From Climacteris rufus (lineage: Eukaryota; Chordata; Aves; Passeriformes; Climacteridae): 64,000 bases of DNA. This document shows positions 56,766 to 64,000 of this stretch, piece by piece (position 1 is the stretch's first letter; each line of letters begins with the position of its first letter). The stretch covers positions 440,568 through 504,567 of the forward strand of contig VZRZ01005125.1 in assembly GCA_013398175.1 (NCBI GenBank). Direction: 5' to 3'. The notes beneath the pieces were generated by a model that worked only from the letters and a program-made list of their open reading frames with translations, did no database searches and was not told where the DNA came from. Made by a program: the position numbers and the translations under genes.

Positions 56766-56771
56766 TTTATT
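56766..56771 (-). terminator. HMGXB3: HMGXB3 poly(A) signal candidate
   Basis: TTTATT on the + strand is AATAAA on the - strand, about 1.3 kb beyond the HMGXB3 stop. It lies about 435 bases from the CSF1R signal, so the two genes end tail to tail. Confidence 0.45.
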
Positions 56772-56779
56772 AAATTTTA

Positions 56780-58068
56780 TCACTGACTGAAAAAAGTCAC
56801 TAATGTCTCTTATAATAAGTTAATGTTCTTACCAGAAAAACCCCAAGCCATGATTACTGCATTTGCTCAGACTTAATACATTTACTTTAACAGTATGGTA
56901 CTCAATAGGTTCCCCTTCACAGAAGGGAGTTTGCAACCACACCGCAAGCCTCAGGAATCTTCCCCACTGCTCACTCAGACAAAATAAACTCCCAAGATGG
57001 CAACTTAGCAGTCTGGCATCCTGCTTCTGTCCCCTGCAACCGTGCTGGGTCACAGCAAACATGCACCCACCTTCACCAGCAGCAATGGCCAAAGGCAGCT
57101 GCAGCAGACGATGCCACAGCTTTGCACCTGCAGCCCCAGGTGTTCTCCAGCTGTGCTGCAGTGGCAGAGGTCTCAGCCTGACTCCTCTCAAGGGGCTGAC
57201 AAAGCAACCTGGGCAGGCAGAGACTCCTCTAAGCCCCAGAGTGCTGTCTTTCCTCTCTCCACAGCCACCCCCTTGCACAGCTCTCATACTGTCCTCCATG
57301 TCTCATGTCCTCCAACCCCTCTGCTCCCCTGGGGCTCAGTTCTTACCTTACCATGCAGAACACACGTCACTCACTGTACCTGTCAGCTTCTACGTTATTA
57401 GTGCTTATGTGAAGGGACAAACCATCCTAGAAAGTTGCTGCAGCTGAAGCACCCACAATCCTGGACCCAGGAGCACAGCCTCCAGGGAGGCTCCCCAGAC
57501 ACAGAGTGTTAAAGCAGCACAGCTCCTCCTCCTCAAGTCAAGACTCCTTGCAGCCAACGCCTATGAGAGCTCTGCAAGATTACCAAGCAGGAGTCAGTAT
57601 GCTAAATTCACCTATTCAGAATGTTTTGGGGGAAATCTTTGTAGCCATCTACCTTTCATGCCTGGTCCCACAGCCCCAGCCCTGCCACCAATAAGCACAA
57701 AGAAGTCAGCAAGCAAGATTCAGAATTAAAAAACCTGTGTGCTTGACATGCACACTCCCCACTACCAGCAATGCCTCTCCCTTCTCTGGCTGCAGCGAGG
57801 GCAACATCCCACAGCCCTGAACAGCAGGTCCATCACACACCTTGGAGGCAGCTGCAGCCTTCTGCAAGGGGGTGACAGACCCACGCTCGCAGCAGCTATC
57901 ACGATGCAATGGAAGCACAGAGCTCTTTGGTCAGTAACAGCAGTCAAAGCCACCAGCATCACATCTCCAACCTGTAAAAATAAACTCCCGAGCCACACAG
58001 CTGCAAAAGCTGGCTGGGCCCACCCATCCACGCGACCAGAGAGAGAAGCCAGCAAGCTGTTTTGTTGC
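56780..58068 (-). other. HMGXB3: Probable HMGXB3 3' UTR
   Basis: Non-coding sequence lies between the stop codon (58071-58069) and the candidate poly(A) signal. No repeat or other gene was recognised. Confidence 0.45.
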
Positions 58069-58539
58069 TCAGCAACCTCTATCCTCCTCCTGCTTCCCCT
58101 CTTCATCCTCTTCCGTCTCAGTTTTGATCTGGGCCACGCCGAGCCGGTAGAGCGCGTCGCGGATCACCACCTCCCCCGGCTGGCAGCTCTGCACGATCTC
58201 CTGGATCTGCCTGTTGACGATTTCCCTGCTGGTGAGGAAGTCCATGAGGCGGTTGTAGAGGTAATAGTGCGTGGGGTTCTCGAAGGTGATGGGCCTTTGG
58301 CGGACGTTGCTGGTTTTGCTGTCGCTGATGGCGGCGATGATGGCGCCGTAGGGCTCCAGCTCGCGGCACAGGGCCAGGCAGCGGTGCCGCGCCATGGGAT
58401 CGCGGGCGCCGCTCTGCTCCGCGCCCGTGTGCACGATGCGGCGCGCCGGGGACTTGGTGATGGGGTGCTGCAGGGAGGGCTCGGCCACCAGCACGTCCAC
58501 GCTGTAGTGCTGGTCCAGCAGCTCTGGGCAGGACACGTA
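58069..58539 (-). CDS. HMGXB3: HMGXB3 last coding exon and stop
   Basis: It encodes 156 residues beginning YVSCPELLDQHYSVDVLV, with FENPTHYYLYNRLMDFL and an acidic tail before TGA. Much of the exon is very GC- and CpG-rich compared with the introns around it. Confidence 0.85.
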   Translation of the reverse strand, partial: YVSCPELLDQHYSVDVLVAEPSLQHPITKSPARRIVHTGAEQSGARDPMARHRCLALCRELEPYGAIIAAISDSKTSNVRQRPITFENPTHYYLYNRLMDFLTSREIVNRQIQEIVQSCQPGEVVIRDALYRLGVAQIKTETEEDEEGKQEEDRGC

Positions 58540-61500
58540 CTGGGGGAGACACACACACACCAGGTAGAACAAGCAGTGACTTACCCACAGCTGAGAAGGC
58601 AAAACTACCGGCTGGCTGAACTCCAATCAATGCTACAACCCAGGACAGAGGGAGGGCTAAATGATCCAGGTTTCCTCTAAATGCCACAATGGTGATCTGT
58701 ACACTCCCCCCTCACTTGTGTCAGATAATTCCAAGGCAATAGCAACCCTTTTCCTGTCCCATTTTTCAAGAAATAGCAGTAGTTTGAAAGAAGTGAGCTG
58801 CTGTGTCAAAATAAGTGATGTGCTCCAAAGTTCATGATCTGAACTGTTACAATGCACTCCCAGCACAGCTCTTCCTGTTAAGGACCATTAACCTCACCCA
58901 GTGCTCCAGGCAACACATAATGCATTCCATGCTCAGAAGTGATGCACTGGCAAAGCTGAAAGCAGGAGACACCGAGTCAAATTCAACCCTGGCAGTGTTC
59001 ATGGCCAGGTTGAACTGGGCTCTGAGCAACCTGGTCTAGTCAAAGGTGGCCCTGCCCCTGGCAGGGGGGAAACTGGATGAGCTTTAAGAGCCCTTCCAAC
59101 CCAAACCATTCTGTGATTCTATAAAGTTATCTTGAGGCACAATGCAGGTTACATATGCTTTTTTGAATTTTAAATCTCACTTGAAACTTTTCCATACTGG
59201 GCTGACAGAGAACAAAGATAAGAAGACATAACTAACCGTTGGAGGTTCCATGGGGTCAGAGAAGCAGCCCTGGTTCTTGCCCCACATCTGGGAAGTCAGG
59301 CCAGGACAGCAGAGGTCTGCACACAGTGCCACTGAAGAAGCTGTATCAACAACATACACTGGAGGCCAGTGACGTGAGGATACCAACAAGTCCACGTGAT
59401 CCCGAGCATTTTCTCCTCTTACTATGTACTTTGAGCCACACACAACCTGGAAAAAAAAGATTAACATCATCAGCATAGTAAAACTGCAAACTTAGAGAAA
59501 AAAAATGTAATCCTAAAATAATTCAGCTTCTTTTCAGGTATTCAAGATTATAGAGTAACCAGACAGCTACTTTGTCTAGAGATATTCTGTTTCTTCCTCA
59601 TACACATTCACTTTATCTTGTTCAGGAGGAGATGGTTTGAAACCCCATCTCAGCAGCAACATTAAGACCAGGCTTCAGATCATGAGACTTCCTGCAGGAC
59701 TGCTCATACTCCAAGCCCTGAGGAACAGGTTTCACTCTCAAGGCTCACAGAAGCCCATTCCATTGCTTCTATTCAATAAGGAAGTCCCACACTGCTAAGT
59801 CAAATTGCAAGGTAAGAAAAAAAACATTGCTGACTCCAGCCTTCCTTACCTGATGTGGACACACTTTGTAGATTTTCCCTCCTGTGTGATGAGCAGAGGG
59901 TGGTGTGATGCTTGTCCCATTCTGTACAAACTCAAAGAGAGCCAGAAGGGAGTAGCAGAGCTGGTCCTAGAAAAGACAGGCCCCAGAGAAAATCTGTTTG
60001 TGGCTAAAATTAACAGACTCCTCCAGACAGGGAGAAGGCTGCATGCAAGGTGTCCCAAATCCTACTTTGCACTTCATCCAATAACTTCCTAATCCCACAC
60101 TCAGCACCACGAGGATGACAAGCAATTACACAATGTTGAGCCAGTGACAAGGTAATTACAGGCTTCCTTTTTTCTAGCCCACAAAGGTTCAATTTATTTC
60201 ACCATGTGTAAATTATCCTATAATCTGCTGGCACCCATCCCTGCCCTTAGTGTAGTCAGATGAGAAATTAATTTTCTAGGATGGCAGGAGTGGATGAGGG
60301 AAAGACAGTGAAGAACAGCTGCACTCCTGCAGGCTTTCATGTGGGCAAACAAGCCATTACCTTGGTATGTGATGCCTCCCAGGGGATGCCACACTGTGTC
60401 AGAAAGCTCTGCAGCTCTTCCTCACTGTAAGAGTTTATCAGCTCAGGCCTGAAGACTTCCTCCTGAACGAGCCTCACCAAGGCACTCCCATTACCTGCAA
60501 AGGCAGGCAACAGGTCTCAGCACTCATTCTCAGGAAGGGAAGTTACCAAAATAATTTCTTATGAAGACTACAGAAGCAGAGATTGCACAACCCACGGCCA
60601 GCAAGAGAAAGCTGTGAACAGTCCTACTTGCAAAGCTGTTACAGCCCACACTTGTCTCGAGCCCTTCACTGCTGAGGTCACCAGACTGAGCCCAGCAGAG
60701 CTGCAGACTCCATAAACACTTCTCTATCCTGTCATTTATAACCTTTAAATGACTGACATGAGGATAAACAAGTGAAGAAGAGCACAGAGAAATGTGACTG
60801 CAGCCTTTGGACTGAGCAGCTCCAGGCTCAGCCTTCACATCTCCCTGGTTCTTTCTCTGGAGCTCCACTTCCACAAAAGCCCAAATAGCTTTTCTGCAGC
60901 CCAACTCTGAAACAGCTGCAGCCTTGTCTGCAAAGCCAACTCATACATTTGTTAAGCTTGCAAAGCCAGTTTTCCTTCTTATACCTAATATCTCAATTCT
61001 TAAGGGAACTGGGTGATAACAGAACTTAGCTCTTATACATCTGAGCTTACTTCTCTCATAGTTTCTTGTTCCATGCAGTCAATATGCACTGGATATACTG
61101 AACGTTGACAACACTGATCAGAACTAGGACTTCTGTAAAAACTTATTCACCCTTTACTGAGATTGTAACACTGAGATACCAAGCACTACCTGTAACTTCC
61201 ACAGTCCAAGTATCAGTCTAACACGAAACAAACACTGACTGGCATTCAAGATGTGCATGCATCCCTCTGCAGTCAGACCTTCTCTCATTTGGGGTGCAGT
61301 GCTCTCATGTCCCCCAAGTCTCAAACCCATCAGAGTCCATCAGTGCATCCAAACCTCACAGAGAAGCCAAACCTCAAGCAGGGAAGTAGCCTGAGAACAG
61401 CTGAACTCACCCCAGTGTTCTTGTCTTCTCTCAGCACACATAACTTTTAAAGTGTCATACAATCATCAACTCTTAACTCTAAACATCACCAAAAGACTGA

Positions 61501-63630
61501 AGTCACCAACACATCAATCACTCCCTTAAAAATCACAGCCTGAGCTGTTACCTGGCACTGGCTGTGCATCCAGGTTCTTGTCCTTCTCTGTATTGATCAC
61601 CACTGCTCCTCTCATCAGTGGAGGGAAGAAAGGAGCAACAATGGAGGCATCAAACTTTGTGATGGGGATGCTGGAAGGAAAAGCCACCTGCTCAATCACC
61701 TCCGTCTCCATTGTGGACCAAAAGTCTTCTACATTCACTTCACTTGATGGCAAATATTCTGGCCAAGTAAACTACAAAGAGCAAGAACCACAGTGGTCAA
61801 ATACAAATAACCACAGTTCACTTGACAGTTTTGTGTCAGTCTCACTCAAGGCATAAGGACTACTCCAGAGAGTGCTCAGCCCAAATAAGATGATTTCAGT
61901 CTCCTAAAGCTTCCCACAATCACTTTTCATTGGGTAAGACTCAAAATTTGACATATTTGACATAAAAGCCAGACATGCTACATACTCCTACGAGGCTTTT
62001 TTCCCCATTAGAGAAGATAGCACTTCAAGAAAACCTGTGAAAAAAAATAATGCCTTCATGTCAAAGCAAGAAGACCAAGTTCAACAACTTCCATCCAAAG
62101 TTCCTACTGCCCAAGGCTGCTGGACAAAAGCTGTGGTCCTGGGACAGAGGATCTTGTTTTCCCTGAACTATACATCAATACCTCTAAGAGGAAGCACAGG
62201 CATCACTGCTCCAGCCACATCCTCTTGTCAGGCATAAACAGAAAAGCACTCACGAAAGTCTCGTGTACTTATTGTGCACCATGAAGACCAGAGTCAGCAA
62301 AAAATCATTATGATCTCCTTTGAGCACAAACAGGATGTGAAGGGTAAGAAAAGCCTTACCTCTATATTCTTCAGTGCCAGGACATTTTCTGCATTCCTCT
62401 GAGCTATTTCCACCTTGGGGGTTATGCCACAGATTCCACAGATCATATCATTGTAATCCCGGACTGTCAGGCATTCAAAGGCCCAGTAGCCATTGCACAG
62501 CAGTTCCTGGAGCTGAGCCTGCTCATCAGGGCTCAGGTTTTTTTCTGAAAAGAGAATATGCCACTATTACAGCTTTCACTTCCTGAAGTCAGTGGAGAGG
62601 TAAGTAGGACTCTCCTATGAAGAATAAAACCAAACCTGTCCTCCAGAGAATTGTTACAAAGAACTGGTCACAGAGGTACTGTTTGGTTTAGGAAGTGACT
62701 TATTAGACACATACCACACTAAAATAGGTGAGGTTTGCCTTTTTATAATTTAACAATCATCATCAGGTCAGTATGGTGTGTTATGGTAAAAAACAAGAAG
62801 GAAAACCCACCAGTTTGCTCCTGAACAGAGTCAAGGATATTGCCAACAGCCACTCTGGGATCCTCTCCAAGTTTAATGTGGTTTCGGATTGCAAACAGAA
62901 GATCCAAGCTCACCATCAATTTGTTACCCACATTGAAAAGGCCTGCAGTTAAAACAAGACAGTTACTGTCTGTAGGGTTCCAGATCTTCCTCACAAAGAA
63001 ATACATTCCCTACTGATACACAACTCACAGAGTACAGTTCAGAGGATAATGGGAACAGTAACAGTGCTTCTGCACCTCTGAGGTGCAGAGTTCCCTGCTG
63101 AAAGATTAACTCCTTTCACAGACTTGTCTTTGAATTTAAAAAGCTACAAGGAGCAGCAGCCAATCCATCTCCTCACCAGTCAGTGCTGAGAAACAGCACT
63201 CTCCAGAGATGTCTCTGACTATGATCTCAGGGGTTGCCCATAAGAACTCAGCATTCACACAGCGGGGACCTACACCAGTGAATCATGGCAAGGTCTTCCT
63301 CACCAAAGCATTTGTTTTCACTCACAAATATAGATTTACTTGCAGAATAAGTGGAAACAACTGAAAAATAATTCAAATTTAGTACACTGGGGAGGAGAAC
63401 AAGCTTTTCTGTGCCTGAACAATGCCCTGATACATTCCCAAGGCTTCCAAAGGACTCAGACTGTAGTCATGCTGTAGGTTGGAATGCTCACATCTCCCCT
63501 ACCTGTGTAAATGTCAGTGAAGCTATGCAGGGCCAGACACTGCAGGTTCAAGCACACTTTGACCTGAGCTGTAACCACCTGTAACCGATTGGCTGTCAGC
63601 AGCCAGCACTCCTGAGGACCAGCAAGGGAA
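58069..63630 (-). CDS. HMGXB3: HMG-box containing protein 3, C-terminal part (nine exons, 5' end outside window)
   Basis: Nine minus-strand exons splice in frame to 562 residues plus stop; the N-terminal HMG box would lie beyond the right edge. The order, high to low coordinate, is 63503-63630, 63177-63269, 62811-62942, 62360-62544, 61552-61771, 60361-60494, 59850-59966, 59237-59446, 58069-58539. Each pair joins with GT-AG sites and matching phases. The name rests mainly on position: HMGXB3 is convergent with CSF1R in human. The part seen is rich in Cys pairs (ICGICG, CADLCC) and ends in an acidic, Lys/Glu-rich tail (IKTETEEDEEGK). The segment KYIVRGENARDHVDLL recalls transposase-derived proteins. 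Molecular role is unknown to me; a nuclear, DNA-linked function is inferred from the HMG box of the family. Confidence 0.82.
58980..59130 (+). mobile_element. CR1 LINE 3'-end fragment
   Basis: AGTGTTCATGGCCAGGTTGA, GAGCAACCTGGTCTAGT and CCCTTCCAACCCAAACCATT followed by CTGTGATTCTATAAAG are the typical avian CR1 3' end in the + orientation. It lies in the last HMGXB3 intron. Confidence 0.85.
59237..59446 (-). CDS. HMGXB3: HMGXB3 exon, 210 bases
   Basis: It encodes CGSKYIVRGENARDHVDLL, WPPVYVVDTASSVALCADL and GKNQGCFSDPMEPPT. It is phase 0 at both ends. The pattern resembles transposase-derived proteins of the KDZ (Zisupton) type as I remember them. Confidence 0.84.
59850..59966 (-). CDS. HMGXB3: HMGXB3 exon, 117 bases
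   Basis: It encodes DQLCYSLLALFEFVQNGTS and GGKIYKVCPHQ. It is phase 0 at both ends. Confidence 0.82.
60361..60494 (-). CDS. HMGXB3: HMGXB3 exon, 134 bases
   Basis: It encodes NGSALVRLVQEEVFRPELI, SEEELQSFLTQCGIPWE and ASHTK. It ends in phase 0. Confidence 0.82.
60495..61551 (-). other. HMGXB3: HMGXB3 intron, nothing recognised
   Basis: This is about 1.06 kb between two exons with no repeat, RNA or further exon that I can support. Confidence 0.5.
61552..61771 (-). CDS. HMGXB3: HMGXB3 exon, 220 bases
   Basis: It encodes TWPEYLPSSEVNVEDFW, IVAPFFPPLMRGAVV and NTEKDKNLDAQPVPG. It starts in phase 0 and ends in phase 1. Confidence 0.82.
62360..62544 (-). CDS. HMGXB3: HMGXB3 exon, 185 bases
   Basis: It encodes LLCNGYWAFECL, DMICGICGITPK (a CxxC pair) and NAENVLALKNIE. 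The exon opens with seven A residues on its own strand. Confidence 0.82.
62811..62942 (-). CDS. HMGXB3: HMGXB3 exon, 132 bases
   Basis: It encodes LFNVGNKLMVSLDLLF and NHIKLGEDPRVAVGNI. It is also a multiple of three with phase 1 ends. Confidence 0.82.
63177..63269 (-). CDS. HMGXB3: HMGXB3 exon, 93 bases
   Basis: It encodes PRCVNAEFLWATPEII and ISGECCFSALT. It is a multiple of three and phase 1 at both ends, so skipping it would keep the frame. Confidence 0.78.
63503..63630 (-). CDS. HMGXB3: HMGXB3 exon (most 5' one visible)
   Basis: It encodes SLAGPQECWLLTANRLQVV and a Cys-containing KVCLNLQCLALHSF. It starts one base into a codon, so an upstream exon must exist outside or near the edge; I could not find it before 64000. 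Confidence 0.8.
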
Positions 63631-64000
63631 CTGCAACACACAACAGAAGACACTGAGAGAAGCTAATCAGTTTTTCAGTCCAGCCCTGCAGTAAGTTCAG
63701 ACATTCTGGTTGGGATGAGTTCATTAGTATGTAAGTCTAAGCCAGTTCACCAAATCATTTCACACAAGAAAAAGAAAAGTTACATATTAGAACAGAGTCC
63801 TCTGGCAGAGTCAGGTCACTACTAACATTCTTTTAAGAGCACTACAGGATCCCTCCAGCTCCATCCACTGGGCACATACTATTAGAGAAGAGCAGAAAAC
63901 CTATGGCCCCAGCTGCCCTGGGAGAAGTGTCTGTCCCACTGGTGATCAGTAACACAAGCCACCCAACAGTCTGTCCCTGCACACAGAGGTTCAGAAAGGT

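Noticed and set aside
57739..58680. A 313-codon open frame on the + strand, the longest in the window
   Set aside because: It lies antisense to the last HMGXB3 exon. Its length comes from the GC-rich codon pattern of the real - strand frame, and its product resembles no family.
63640..64000. A further upstream HMGXB3 exon at the right edge
   Set aside because: Reverse-strand reading shows a possible acceptor near 63880 but the frame closes with a stop before any good donor.
1..64000. CRISPR arrays, bacterial operons, prophages or defence systems
   Set aside because: All clear coding sequence is split by GT-AG introns and belongs to vertebrate families; the repeats are retroposon pieces or short tandem arrays.

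Overview
This is vertebrate nuclear DNA, almost certainly from a bird. Three multi-exon genes with GT-AG introns are present, the introns are short for a vertebrate, and several pieces of CR1 LINE, the dominant retroposon of birds, are scattered through the non-coding DNA. Nothing prokaryotic is present, and no operon, CRISPR array or viral gene was seen. I could not identify the species.

Layout, left to right. (1) About 1-819: promoter and non-coding first exon of PDGFRB. (2) 820-13670: a 12.9-kb first intron holding only repeat remnants and possible regulatory DNA. (3) 13671-27698: 22 coding exons of PDGFRB on the + strand. They splice without a frame break into a 1093-residue receptor tyrosine kinase. 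(4) 27699 to perhaps 32640: a long 3' UTR interrupted by an old CR1 segment. (5) About 32650-36550: intergenic DNA. (6) 36770-55148: CSF1R on the + strand, 21 coding exons, 968 residues. Its first intron (36819-41403) is where the macrophage enhancer FIRE lies in other vertebrates. (7) 58069-63630 on the - strand: the last nine coding exons of a gene I call HMGXB3, convergent with CSF1R and running off the right edge.

PDGFRB and CSF1R are tandem paralogues, both class III receptor tyrosine kinases. Each has a signal peptide, five Ig-like domains (the fourth without its disulfide), one membrane span, a juxtamembrane segment and a kinase split by an insert. Eight matching exons are identical in length, which records their origin by duplication. 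PDGFRB serves mesenchymal and pericyte cells through PDGF-B and PDGF-D. CSF1R serves macrophages, microglia and osteoclasts through CSF1 and IL-34. The order PDGFRB-CSF1R-HMGXB3 matches the human 5q32 locus.

I found no undescribed system here. The points most worth checking are a cluster of macrophage-type sites in CSF1R intron 1, an enlarged serine-rich kinase insert in CSF1R, a changed juxtamembrane tyrosine in CSF1R, altered RasGAP-docking flanks in PDGFRB, a minimal upstream ORF in the PDGFRB leader, and a transposase-like look to the C-terminal part of HMGXB3. All exon limits were read by eye from splice signals, reading-frame continuity and remembered family sequences; no alignment was run.
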